Assembly (NCBI RefSeq): GCF_918698095.1
Contig: NZ_CAKKLY010000008.1
Span: forward strand, 1 to 64,000
Reading direction: 5' to 3'
From: Arthrobacter sp. Bi83
Lineage (GTDB): Bacteria; Actinomycetota; Actinomycetes; Actinomycetales; Micrococcaceae
Length of the DNA stretch: 64,000 bases
A program made the translations under genes and the position numbers. Position 1 is the stretch's first letter. Every line of letters starts with the position of its first letter. Positions 8,647 through 16,597 of the stretch are shown here, in pieces. The notes under the pieces were generated by a model, which was not told where the DNA came from, did no database searches, and was given only the letters and a program-made list of their open reading frames with translations.

Positions 8647-9987
8647 CTAAAGGATGCCCAGGTTGCGCTGCAGCTCATAGGGCGTCACCTGCAGCCGGTA
8701 GTCCTGCCATTCGGCCCGCTTGTTGCGCAGGAAGTGCTCGAACACCTGCTCGCCAAGGATCAGGGGCATGAGTTCGGAGTCTTCCATGGTACGGATGGCG
8801 TCGTGCAGGCTGGCAGGCAGGGGGTCGTGGCCCATGGCCCGGCGCTCGGCCGAACTCAGCGACCAGATGTCGTCTTCGGCCGCCGCGGGGAGCTGGTAGC
8901 CCTCCTCGATTCCCTTAAGCCCAGCGCCCAGCAGGACCGCGTACGCGAGGTACGGGTTGGCCGCCGAGTCGATGCCGCGGTATTCGATCCTGGCCGACTG
9001 GCCCTTGCCCGGCTTGTACAGGGGAACACGCACCAGGGCGGAGCGGTTGTTGTGGCCCCAGCTCAAGTAGCTGGGCGCCTCTCCCCCGCCCCAAAGACGC
9101 TTGTAGGAGTTCACGAACTGATTGGTTACCGCCGTGAGTTCCGGGGCGTGCTTGAGGATGCCGGCGATGAACTGGCGGGCCGTTTCGGAGAGCTGGAACT
9201 CGGAGCCCGCCTCGTAGAAGGCGTTCGCGTCACCCTCAAACAGCGAAAAGTGAGTGTGCATGCCCGAGCCCGGGTGCGCCGTGAACGGCTTGGGCATGAA
9301 CGTGGCGTAGGTGCCCTGCTGGAGCGCCACTTCCTTGATGACGGTGCGGAACGTCATGATGTTGTCCGCCGTCTGGAGGGCATCCGCGTAACGGAGATCG
9401 ATTTCGTTCTGTCCCGGTCCGGCCTCGTGATGGCTGAACTCCACGGAGATGCCCACCGATTCGAGCATGGTCACGGCCGTGCGCCGGAAGTCCTGTGCCA
9501 CGCCCCCGGGCACGTGGTCGAAGTATCCGCCTTCATCCACAGGCACCGGGGAGCCGTCCGGACCCGGCTCCTGGGACTTCAGGAGGTAGAACTCAATTTC
9601 CGGGTGCGTGTAGCACGTGAACCCCATATCGGCGGCCTTGGCCAGGGTGCGCTTGAGGACGTTGCGGGGGTCCGCAGCGGAGGGTTCGCCGTCAGGGGTC
9701 AGGATGTCGCAGAACATCCTGGACGTCTGCTCGGTTTCGCCGCGCCACGGCAGGATCTGGAAGGTGGCGGGGTCCGGCTGGGCCAGCATGTCGGATTCGA
9801 ATACCCGGGCCAGGCCTTCGATCGACGAACCGTCGAAGCCCAGGCCCTCTTCGAAAGCACCCTCAACTTCGGCCGGCGCCAGTGCCACCGATTTGAGTGA
9901 ACCCACGACGTCGGTGAACCAGAGACGTACGAACCGCACGTCACGCTCTTCGATCGTGCGCAGGACAAACTCTTGCTGGCGGTCCAT
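8647..9987 (-). CDS. glnA2: Glutamine synthetase-like protein GlnA2
   Basis: 446 aa from the ATG at 9987, chosen because GGAGAAGAGG lies just upstream; a TTG at 10008 is in frame but puts this ribosome site inside the coding region. It has the GSI fold signatures (FDGSSIEGLARV, GSGMHTHFSL, NSYKRLWGGGEAPSY). At the position of the adenylylated Tyr of GlnA1 it reads DDIWSLSSAER, with Trp instead of Tyr, so GlnE should not modify it. GlnA2-type proteins are GSI-alpha-like; in streptomycetes some GlnA paralogues act on polyamines, so the true substrate is open. Confidence 0.9.
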   Translation of the reverse strand: MDRQQEFVLRTIEERDVRFVRLWFTDVVGSLKSVALAPAEVEGAFEEGLGFDGSSIEGLARVFESDMLAQPDPATFQILPWRGETEQTSRMFCDILTPDGEPSAADPRNVLKRTLAKAADMGFTCYTHPEIEFYLLKSQEPGPDGSPVPVDEGGYFDHVPGGVAQDFRRTAVTMLESVGISVEFSHHEAGPGQNEIDLRYADALQTADNIMTFRTVIKEVALQQGTYATFMPKPFTAHPGSGMHTHFSLFEGDANAFYEAGSEFQLSETARQFIAGILKHAPELTAVTNQFVNSYKRLWGGGEAPSYLSWGHNNRSALVRVPLYKPGKGQSARIEYRGIDSAANPYLAYAVLLGAGLKGIEEGYQLPAAAEDDIWSLSSAERRAMGHDPLPASLHDAIRTMEDSELMPLILGEQVFEHFLRNKRAEWQDYRLQVTPYELQRNLGIL

Positions 9988-10249
9988 GAGGCCTCTTCTC
10001 CGGGTCAACGTTCACGCCGCGGCCCATCACTAACCAAGCCGCCGGCAGCTCACGAATCACTTTACTAAGCATTCACGCCTGATGTTGGCGCAGGTGCTCC
10101 GCGTAACACAGCGTTAACACAAGGGGTGGCCTGAAGCGCCTGAAAGGGGCCGGCCGGGCACCGCCAAGCGACAGCTTGTGACGGGAATCACCCGGAGGCC
10201 GTCGCTGCCCGGTAGCTAGGACGTTGGGTCTCGGTTTACGCTCTAGCAT
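9988..10249. promoter_or_regulatory. Divergent glnA2-panB control region
   Basis: This 262-base spacer separates two divergent genes. It contains GTAAC (10103-10107) and TTAAC (10114-10118) six bases apart, a weak half-match to the GlnR pattern seen before glnA1. TAGCAT at 10244-10249 abuts the annotated panB ATG. No other strong element is visible. Confidence 0.35.
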
Positions 10250-11155
10250 ATGGCCCCAAGCAGCAGTCCCGACGCAAGCATGTCCGCTGAAGTACCCGCC
10301 CCGTACGGCAACGGTCCCGCGGCGGCCGCAGCGCCGTCGTCGGAATCCACCAAAAAGGCTGTGCCAAGAATCCGCACGCACCACCTTCAGCAGGCGAAGG
10401 TTAAAGGGGAGCGCTTCGCAATGCTCACGGCTTACGAGCAGTACACGGCGGAGATCTTCGACCAGGCAGGTATCGAGGTCCTGCTCGTGGGCGATTCAGC
10501 GTCGAACAACGTTTTCGGCAACGAGACCAGCCTCCCGGTGACCGTTGATGAGCTGCTGCCGCTGTGCCGCGCCGTCGCGCGTTCGGCAAAGCGGGCCCTG
10601 GTGGTGGCGGACCTGCCTTTCGGCAGTTATGAGGTTTCCCCCCAGCAGGGAGTGGCCACCGGCGTCCGGTTTCTGAAGGAGGGCCTGGCGCACGCCGTCA
10701 AGATCGAAGGCGGCAAGTTCTACGCCGAAACTGTCCGGGCCATGGTCCAGGCCGGCATCCCGGTGATGGCCCACATCGGCTTCACGCCGCAGAGTGAGCA
10801 CTCCCTGGGCGGCTACCGCGTGCAGGGCCGCGGCGACGATGCGCAGCGGCTGATCGACGATGCCGTGGCCTTGGCCGACGCCGGGGCGTTCTGCGTGCTC
10901 ATGGAAATGGTCCCGGCGGAGACAGCGGCAGCAGTGGACGCGGCGGTCCAGGTGCCAACAATCGGAATCGGCGCCGGGAACGTCACCACCGGCCAGGTCC
11001 TCGTCTGGCAGGACATGGCAGGGCTCCGCGGCGGCAAAATGGCCAAGTTCGTCAAGCAGTATGCCGACCTGCGCACCACCCTCGGCGATGCGGCCAAGGC
11101 TTACGGCGACGACGTCCGGTCAGGCCATTTCCCGGGCCCGGAGCACTCGTTCTAA
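10250..11155 (+). CDS. panB: 3-Methyl-2-oxobutanoate hydroxymethyltransferase
   Basis: 301 aa. It catalyses the first committed step to pantothenate, transferring a hydroxymethyl group from methylene-tetrahydrofolate to 2-oxoisovalerate. Signatures are [41 protein letters not shown] and [18 protein letters not shown]. The first 45 residues are low-complexity and poorly conserved. The start is uncertain: the ATG at 10250 directly abuts a possible -10 (TAGCAT), so a shorter form from the ATG at 10280 is possible. panB near glnA2 is also the M. tuberculosis arrangement (Rv2225). Confidence 0.95.
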   Translation: MAPSSSPDASMSAEVPAPYGNGPAAAAAPSSESTKKAVPRIRTHHLQQAKVKGERFAMLTAYEQYTAEIFDQAGIEVLLVGDSASNNVFGNETSLPVTVDELLPLCRAVARSAKRALVVADLPFGSYEVSPQQGVATGVRFLKEGLAHAVKIEGGKFYAETVRAMVQAGIPVMAHIGFTPQSEHSLGGYRVQGRGDDAQRLIDDAVALADAGAFCVLMEMVPAETAAAVDAAVQVPTIGIGAGNVTTGQVLVWQDMAGLRGGKMAKFVKQYADLRTTLGDAAKAYGDDVRSGHFPGPEHSF

Positions 11156-11192
11156 AGGATCTGTCCCTCCGGAGGTTCAGTCCTCGCGGGCA

Positions 11193-11357
11193 TCAGTCCT
11201 CGTCGCCTTTTTCCCAGGCCTCGTTGCGGGCGTGGACCTTCTCCATCGCGTGTTCGGCCTCTTCCCTGGTCTTGTAGGGGCCGATGAGCTGGGTCCAGTC
11301 CGACATCGCGTCCTCTTCCACCTCATGGGTCTTCACGTTGTACCAGTACTCGGGCAT
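11193..11357 (-). CDS. Small SPOR-like protein
   Basis: 54 aa from the ATG at 11357, which has GAGGAACG upstream; longer in-frame starts lack a ribosome site. It begins [15 protein letters not shown] and ends [23 protein letters not shown], the short acidic form found beside panB and map in Micrococcaceae and often labelled SPOR-like because of the GPYxTREEAExA pattern. It has no signal or membrane segment, so it is probably cytoplasmic. The function is unknown. Confidence 0.75.
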   Translation of the reverse strand: MPEYWYNVKTHEVEEDAMSDWTQLIGPYKTREEAEHAMEKVHARNEAWEKGDED

Positions 11358-11445
11358 CGACGTTCCTCGCTTCCGGTTGACAGCCGGCCCCGCCGGCGTG
11401 ATCCACGTAACGTAAACCGCAACCGGGGCCGGTGGCCGCACAAAA

Positions 11446-11477
11446 TTTACATGGCAATCTGCGCTGCCTTATATGAT
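11446..11477 (+). promoter_or_regulatory. Promoter of a probably leaderless map transcript
   Basis: A TATGAT -10 (11472-11477) ends six bases before the map ATG, which puts the start site on or next to the A of ATG. TTTACA at 11446-11451 could be a -35 but the 20-bp spacer is long. No Shine-Dalgarno sequence is present, consistent with a leaderless mRNA. Confidence 0.55.
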
Positions 11478-11483
11478 CAATCT

Positions 11484-12362
11484 ATGCCTTCCTTAGCCTC
11501 GACCGCACCCACCGGCACGCTCACCCCGGGATCGATCAGCCCGCAGCGGCCAGTCCCCGCGTCCATCCCGCGGCCCGAGTATGTCGGCAAGCCCGCTCCG
11601 GCCAAATTCACCGGCTCCGAAGTGAAGTCCGCTGAAACCATCGAGAAGATCCGCGTTGCGGGCAGGATAGCAGCGCAGGCCATCGTGGAGGTGGGAAAGC
11701 ACATCGTGCCTGGCGTCACCACGGATGAACTGGACCGCATCGGCCACGAATTCCTGCTCGACCATGACGCCTACCCGTCCACGCTCGGGTACCGCGGCTT
11801 CCCGAAATCCCTCTGCTCGTCACTGAACGAAGTGATCTGCCACGGCATTCCGGACAGCACCGTGGTCCAGGACGGCGACATCCTCAACATCGACATCACG
11901 GCCTTTATTGGCGGCGTGCACGGCGACACGAACCACACCTTCCTCGTCGGGGACGTGGACGAGGAATCCCGCCTGCTCGTGGAGCGGACCAGGGAATCGC
12001 TGAACCGCGCCATCAAGGCAGTCGCTCCCGGGCGCCAGATCAATGTGATCGGCCGCGCCATCGAGTCTTACGCCAAGCGCTTCGGCTATGGTGTGGTCCG
12101 TGACTTCACCGGCCACGGCGTGGGCGAGGCCTTCCACACCGGCCTGATCATTCCGCACTACGACGCCGCGCCCGCCTACAACACGGTCATTGAAACAGGC
12201 ATGGTCTTCACCATTGAGCCCATGCTCACGCTGGGCACCATTGAATGGGACATGTGGCCCGACGATTGGACAGTAGTGACGCGGGACCACAAGCGCACCG
12301 CACAATTCGAACATACGCTCCTTGTCACCGAAACCGGCGCCGAAATCCTCACCCTTCCCTGA
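11484..12362 (+). CDS. map: Methionine aminopeptidase, type I
   Basis: 292 aa from the ATG at 11484. It removes N-terminal methionine co-translationally. Key segments are EVICHGIPD, the metal-ligand aspartates in [21 protein letters not shown], the catalytic His region [11 protein letters not shown], and the glutamate ligands in TIEPMLTLG and QFEHTLLVT. About 45 N-terminal residues (with [10 protein letters not shown]) precede the catalytic domain, as in actinobacterial MapB-type enzymes. The reading frame stays open far upstream through panB, but that part is shadow; the leaderless promoter fixes the start. Confidence 0.95.
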   Translation: MPSLASTAPTGTLTPGSISPQRPVPASIPRPEYVGKPAPAKFTGSEVKSAETIEKIRVAGRIAAQAIVEVGKHIVPGVTTDELDRIGHEFLLDHDAYPSTLGYRGFPKSLCSSLNEVICHGIPDSTVVQDGDILNIDITAFIGGVHGDTNHTFLVGDVDEESRLLVERTRESLNRAIKAVAPGRQINVIGRAIESYAKRFGYGVVRDFTGHGVGEAFHTGLIIPHYDAAPAYNTVIETGMVFTIEPMLTLGTIEWDMWPDDWTVVTRDHKRTAQFEHTLLVTETGAEILTLP

Positions 12363-12446
12363 CGCCGCCTGTAGCGTCCCCCTGACTCTCCCGGCAAGCG
12401 ACCCTTGCCCTGCCCGAGCCCAAACCCAGCCACGAACGGAATCCCA

Positions 12447-13250
12447 TTGGCCAAGAAGGACGAAAAGACCCGCAAGCACGCCCCGCTGATCGGCATCGAC
12501 ATCGGCGGCACCGGAATCAAGGGCGGCATCGTCGACCTGAAGAAGGGCAAGCTGATCGGCGACCGCTTCCGCCTGGCAACGCCCCAGCCGGCGACGCCCG
12601 CAGCGGTAGTGGAGGTGGTGGCGCAGGTGGTCGAGGAATTGTCCGCGCGCCCTGACGCACCGGAGGCAGACAGCCCAGTAGGAGTGACCTTCCCCGGCAT
12701 CATCCAGCACGGGGTGGTTCATTCCGCCGCCAACGTGGACAAGAGCTGGATCAATACCGACATCGATGCGCTGCTCACCGCGCGGCTTGGCCGTCCGGTG
12801 GAGGTTATTAACGACGCCGACGCCGCCGGCCTGGCGGAGGCCCGCTATGGTGCCGGTGCGGGAATCGGCGGCACGGTCCTCGTGATCACGCTCGGTACGG
12901 GCATCGGATCCGCCTTCATCTTCAACGGACACCTGGTTCCCAACGCCGAACTGGGCCACCTGGAGATCGATGGCTATGACGCCGAAAGCAAGGCGTCAGC
13001 CGTGGCGCGTGAGCGTGACGGCCTCAGCTGGGAGGAGTACAGCGTCCTCCTGCAGCGATATTTCTCGCACGTGGAGTTCCTTTTCTCCCCCGAACTGTTT
13101 ATCGTCGGCGGCGGCATCTCCAAGCGCGCGGACGAGTACCTGCCGCACATGCGGCTGCGCACCCCGATCGTTCCCGCCGAGCTGAAGAACGAGGCCGGCA
13201 TTGTGGGCGCGGCCCTTGAAATTGCAGTGAAGCACGAGCTGGCAAAATAA
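12447..13250 (+). CDS. ppgK: Polyphosphate glucokinase
   Basis: 267 aa from a TTG at 12447, with GGAA upstream; an earlier TTG at 12405 would add a proline-rich stretch and has no ribosome site. The ROK-type phosphate motif LIGIDIGGTGIKGGIVDL is at the N-terminus, followed by GVTFPGIIQ, NDADAAGLAEARYGAG and LGTGIGSAFIFNG. The length and the absence of a zinc-binding CxCG motif fit the actinobacterial enzyme that phosphorylates glucose with polyphosphate or ATP. A second, zinc-motif ROK kinase is encoded at 54955-56061. Confidence 0.9.
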   Translation: MAKKDEKTRKHAPLIGIDIGGTGIKGGIVDLKKGKLIGDRFRLATPQPATPAAVVEVVAQVVEELSARPDAPEADSPVGVTFPGIIQHGVVHSAANVDKSWINTDIDALLTARLGRPVEVINDADAAGLAEARYGAGAGIGGTVLVITLGTGIGSAFIFNGHLVPNAELGHLEIDGYDAESKASAVARERDGLSWEEYSVLLQRYFSHVEFLFSPELFIVGGGISKRADEYLPHMRLRTPIVPAELKNEAGIVGAALEIAVKHELAK

Positions 13251-13291
13251 TTAGCTGTGGCGGAGGGACCCACTCCGGCCAAGGCACGCAG

Positions 13292-13320
13292 AAGGCGGCA
13301 GACACAATGTCTGCCGCCTT
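13292..13320 (+). terminator. Terminator after ppgK
   Basis: A perfect 13-bp stem AAGGCGGCAGACA (13292-13304) pairs with 13308-13320 around a 3-base loop. It ends in CTTATG and lies 41 bases past the stop. Confidence 0.75.
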
Positions 13321-13336
13321 ATGCGTTTCACTGGAG

Positions 13337-13376
13337 CCGGTGGCGGCTGCGGCTTCCCCTCCGCTGCCGCCACCGG
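13337..13376 (-). terminator. Terminator after nrdR
   Basis: An 11-bp stem (13337-13347 with 13366-13376) around an 18-base loop lies just past the nrdR stop on the minus strand. It sits back to back with the ppgK terminator. Confidence 0.55.
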
Positions 13377-13379
13377 AGT

Positions 13380-13877
13380 CTAGAGCGGGCTCTTTTCGGA
13401 GCTCTTGCCTTCGGAGCGCTTGGCTTCGACTTCGCCCTCGTGGCGCAGCAGCGCGATGGCGGATTCGAAGTCCTCCAGCGATTCAAAGGCCTGGTACACG
13501 CTGGCGAAGCGAAGGTACGCCACCTTGTCCAGCTTCTGCAGCGGACCAAGAATTATCAGGCCGACCTCGTGGGCATCGATTTCCGCGGCCCCGGAAGCCC
13601 TGATGTTCTCCTCGACCTCCTGCGCCAGCAAGGCGAGGTCGTCCTCGCTGACGGGGCGGCCCTGGCAGGCTTTGCGGACACCGTTAATAACCTTGCTGCG
13701 GCTGAAGGGTTCGCCGACGCCGGAACGCTTGATCACGGAAAGGCTGGTGGTTTCGACCGTGGTGAACCGGCGGCCGCACTCAGGGCATTGCCGCCGCCGT
13801 CTGATCGCGGAACCGTCATCAGCCATGCGGCTGTCCACCACGCGGGAATCGGGGTTGCGGCAAAACGGACAGTACAT
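13380..13877 (-). CDS. nrdR: Transcriptional repressor NrdR
   Basis: 165 aa from the ATG at 13877, preceded by GGAAGGAACGAAC; the extra in-frame residues upstream are not conserved. NrdR is an ATP/dATP-sensing repressor of ribonucleotide reductase genes. The zinc ribbon is [17 protein letters not shown] and [12 protein letters not shown], with the four cysteines intact, followed by the ATP-cone domain ([15 protein letters not shown], IxxxAxxxxxVYQAFE). The C-terminal 15 residues are Lys/Glu-rich. It lies downstream of hisD on the same strand, with 118 bases between. Confidence 0.95.
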   Translation of the reverse strand: MYCPFCRNPDSRVVDSRMADDGSAIRRRRQCPECGRRFTTVETTSLSVIKRSGVGEPFSRSKVINGVRKACQGRPVSEDDLALLAQEVEENIRASGAAEIDAHEVGLIILGPLQKLDKVAYLRFASVYQAFESLEDFESAIALLRHEGEVEAKRSEGKSSEKSPL

Positions 13878-13979
13878 GTTCGTTCCTTCCCCTGGCGCGC
13901 GGTGGCGGTCCGGGCCTGACACCCCACGCTTCTCCCGAACCAGTTTACGGCTAGATGCAGCTGAATAACAAGCCTGTAA

Positions 13980-13995
13980 TTACTACATGTAGTGG
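13980..13995. promoter_or_regulatory. Candidate NrdR box before nrdR
   Basis: A perfect 12-bp palindrome ACTACATGTAGT (13982-13993) sits within a 16-mer that matches the known NrdR box (ACACWATATWGTGT-like pattern) at about 11 of 16 positions. It abuts the hisD stop and lies about 100 bp upstream of nrdR, so it may mediate autoregulation. Only a single box is seen, whereas known sites usually come in pairs. Confidence 0.4.
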
Positions 13996-15372
13996 TCAGC
14001 TGCCTGATTTGAACCGGGCGGTGACCGCGTCGCCGTGGGCAGGCAGGTCCTCCGCCCCGGACAGGCTGACGATGTGCCCGCTGACCTGCTCCAGCGCGGC
14101 TTCGGTGTAATTGATGACCTGTATTGCGCGCAGGAAAGTTGTGACGTTCAGGCCCGATGAGAAAGCGGCCGTTCCACTGGTGGGCAGGACGTGGTTTGAC
14201 CCCGCGCAGTAATCACCGAGGCTCACGGGACTGTAGTCGCCAACGAAAATGGCACCGGCGTTCCTGATCCGGGCGGCAACGGCGGGAGCGTCCGCCGTCA
14301 TGATTTCGAGGTGCTCGGCCGCGTATGCATCGCACGCGGCGATCCCCTGGTCGAGGTCGTCCACCAGGACGACGCCGGACTGCGGGCCGGACAGTGCTTC
14401 ACGTACCCGCTCGCCGTGCTTGGTGGTGGCGGCCTGGAGCTCAAGCTCCTCCCGCACGTCGGCGGCGAGCTGCTCGGAGTCCGTAATTAGGACCGAGGCC
14501 GCCTTCGGATCGTGTTCAGCCTGGCTGATCAGGTCCGCGGCAACGAACGCCGGCCGGGCCGTCGCATCGGCCAGGATGGCGATCTCCGTGGTGCCCGCCT
14601 CGGAATCGATCCCCACGACCCCCTTGACCAGACGCTTGGCCGTGGCAACGAAAATGTTTCCCGGTCCGGTGACGACGTCCACCGGTTCCAAGGCTGCTTC
14701 ACCCTCGGCGCCCGGGACTCCGTAGGCAAAAGCGGCGATGGCCTGGGCCCCGCCAATCGCGTACACCTCGCTGATGCCCAGCAGCGCCGCGGCCGCCAGG
14801 ATCGTGGGGTGTGGAAGACCGCCGAAGTCCTTCTGGGGCGGGGAAGCCAGTGCGATGGATTCCACACCAGCTGCCTGCGCGGGAACCACGTTCATGATGA
14901 CCGATGACGGATAAACGGCCAGGCCGCCCGGAACGTACAGTCCCACCCGTGCTACCGGCACCCATTTCTGGCTCACGACGGCACCATCCCCGAGGGCAAC
15001 GTCGACGTCGGCAGGTCGCTGTCCGTCGGCAAAGCGCCGGGCACGGCTGATGGATTCCTCCAGCGCCGAGCGAACAGCCGGCTCCAGGCCGTCCAGCGCG
15101 GATTTCAGCGCCTCTGCCGGAACACGCGGGTGCGCCTGCTCCACGCCGTCAAAGCGCCGGGCAAAGTCTGCCAGGGCAGCGAAGCCGCGCTGCCGGACCG
15201 CTGAAATGATGTCCGTTACCTTCTGCTCGGCATCTGCCACCGTCTGGTGCCGGGCACGCGGCACAGCCTCCCTCAGCTCCGCGAGGCTGAGCTGGCGGCC
15301 CCGCAGGTCAACGGTGCGGAAATCGACGGCGGGGTAATTCGGGCGTACGGAGCTGTCCGGAGAAGTGGTCAC
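13996..15372 (-). CDS. hisD: Histidinol dehydrogenase
   Basis: 458 aa. It performs the two NAD-dependent oxidations that convert histidinol to histidine. Conserved parts include [59 protein letters not shown] and the zinc-ligand region YAAEHLEIM and [15 protein letters not shown] [10 protein letters not shown]. The GTG start at 15372 overlaps the stop of the upstream membrane protein gene by four bases (GTGA), so the two are translationally coupled. The remaining his genes are not in the window. Confidence 0.97.
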   Translation of the reverse strand: MTTSPDSSVRPNYPAVDFRTVDLRGRQLSLAELREAVPRARHQTVADAEQKVTDIISAVRQRGFAALADFARRFDGVEQAHPRVPAEALKSALDGLEPAVRSALEESISRARRFADGQRPADVDVALGDGAVVSQKWVPVARVGLYVPGGLAVYPSSVIMNVVPAQAAGVESIALASPPQKDFGGLPHPTILAAAALLGISEVYAIGGAQAIAAFAYGVPGAEGEAALEPVDVVTGPGNIFVATAKRLVKGVVGIDSEAGTTEIAILADATARPAFVAADLISQAEHDPKAASVLITDSEQLAADVREELELQAATTKHGERVREALSGPQSGVVLVDDLDQGIAACDAYAAEHLEIMTADAPAVAARIRNAGAIFVGDYSPVSLGDYCAGSNHVLPTSGTAAFSSGLNVTTFLRAIQVINYTEAALEQVSGHIVSLSGAEDLPAHGDAVTARFKSGS

Positions 15373-15920
15373 CGGTCCATTTTACGCAGGAAACCGAGCA
15401 GGCCGATGGCGAAGTAGCCGGCGGCAACGGCCGCCGGCCAAAGGAGCAGAACCGGGTAGGACCTCAAGGAAAATGCAACGCTTGCGCTGGCTGACGTGTC
15501 CTGTGGTCCTCCGAACCAGAGACCGGCAAGCACCCCGCTCTGCCAGGCGAGGAGGGCAGCCGCGCCGCTGGCAGCCACCGACGCCGCCAGCATGCGGCGC
15601 GATCCTGCATCCTTCCGGCCGGTCAGCAGCACGGCGACGAGGCAGCCGGCGAAGAGAAAGAGTCCAGCCAGCACAAGGTCCCGCGGGAGCCAAACCTCGG
15701 TGTTGGTTCCGGATGCCAGCGCGGCATTCCCGGAAACGAGGTTCAGGCCGCCGGGCGCCAGCAGCCACCACAGGATGCCGGCAGGTATTCCCGACGCTGC
15801 GATTCCCGCCGCCCACGGCCAACTGCGTCGGTTGCGTTTCCGGCCCCTGAAGCTGCTTTCCTGGGCGTGGTCCGCCTGTTCCTGGTGGCGGGCCGGAGGT
15901 GCGGCTGCTGGCTGGGTCAT
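15369..15920 (-). CDS. Uncharacterised four-helix membrane protein
   Basis: 183 aa from the ATG at 15920. About 35 hydrophilic residues (Gln/Arg-rich, ending in a basic GRKRNRRSW) precede four hydrophobic helices near 37-57, 83-105, 112-133 and 152-172. I do not recognise a named domain. It is translationally coupled to hisD by a four-base overlap and precedes it in the same transcript; a link to histidine synthesis would be an inference from position only. No Shine-Dalgarno sequence is obvious before this start. Confidence 0.65.
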   Translation of the reverse strand: MTQPAAAPPARHQEQADHAQESSFRGRKRNRRSWPWAAGIAASGIPAGILWWLLAPGGLNLVSGNAALASGTNTEVWLPRDLVLAGLFLFAGCLVAVLLTGRKDAGSRRMLAASVAASGAAALLAWQSGVLAGLWFGGPQDTSASASVAFSLRSYPVLLLWPAAVAAGYFAIGLLGFLRKMDR

Positions 15921-15942
15921 GAACAAACGTTAACAAATGTTC
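15921..15942. promoter_or_regulatory. Imperfect palindrome at the hisD operon start
   Basis: Arms GAACA (15921-15925) and TGTTC (15938-15942) surround a central GTTAAC. Sixteen of 22 positions are self-complementary. It touches the ATG of the membrane protein gene and lies in the divergent spacer with the flavin reductase gene, so it could be an operator for an unidentified regulator. Confidence 0.35.
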
Positions 15943-16060
15943 GCCCGCATTGCGGAAAGAGGCCCTCATTGCACGCGGATCACGCAACCCGCCGGAAGCC
16001 CAATACTCTTGTAGTGGGAACCCAACAACCAACAGATCAGCAGCAGGGAGATCGATAACA

Positions 16061-16561
16061 GTGGCCTCAGATGACGCCGCCTTCGAGGGCACGTTCAAGG
16101 AAATGTTCCGCCGTCATGCAGCTGGCGTGGCCATCATCACGGTGAACTTCAACGGCGTACCGTACGGCTTCACCGCCACCTCCGTGGCGTCGCTGTCGGC
16201 CAAGCCGCCGCGCTTCACGTTCAACATGGCACGCAGTTCGAGTTCATGGCCGGCGGTCGCCAACACCACGTACATCGGCGTGCACATGCTTGGCTTGGAA
16301 AACCAGGAACTGGCTGACCGTTTTGCCCGCACCAAAGAGCGCTTCGCCGGCGATCACTGGGCACTGGGCTCCCACGAGGTGCCCATCCTCAAGGACGTCG
16401 CCGGCTGGCTGATCGGGAAGATCCAGATGCGGCTCTCCTTCGAGAACAACGCGGTGGTCGTGGTGGAAGTGGTGGAAGGCCAGGTGGGCGAAGACGGCTC
16501 ACCCCTGCTCTACCATTCCGGAACGTACGGGCAGCCCGTGCCGCTGGACTACGAGATCTAG
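16061..16561 (+). CDS. Flavin reductase family protein
   Basis: 166 aa from the GTG at 16061, with GGGAG 10 bases upstream; an in-frame ATG at 15950 would add a non-conserved stretch. It opens FKEMFRRHAAGVAIITV and has GFTATSVASLSAKPPRFTF, the FMN-binding pattern of HpaC/FlaRed-type NAD(P)H:flavin oxidoreductases, and ends YHSGTYGQPVPLD. Such enzymes usually supply reduced flavin to a monooxygenase, but no such partner is visible nearby. It converges on dnaE. Confidence 0.85.
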   Translation: MASDDAAFEGTFKEMFRRHAAGVAIITVNFNGVPYGFTATSVASLSAKPPRFTFNMARSSSSWPAVANTTYIGVHMLGLENQELADRFARTKERFAGDHWALGSHEVPILKDVAGWLIGKIQMRLSFENNAVVVVEVVEGQVGEDGSPLLYHSGTYGQPVPLDYEI

Positions 16562-16597
16562 CCCCGGCCGCCGGGCCCGGGAGACCGGACGCAGCTC

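Noticed and set aside
7759..9900. A 713-codon open frame on the plus strand across glnE and glnA2
   Set aside because: It is antisense to two full-length, well-recognised genes; its product has no domain and reflects high-GC codon bias.
10860..11483. Upstream extension of the map reading frame through panB
   Set aside because: It overlaps panB in another frame and lies upstream of the leaderless promoter; only the part from 11484 is conserved.
11820..12959. A 379-codon minus-strand frame over map and ppgK
   Set aside because: Antisense shadow of two clear genes, with no recognisable content.
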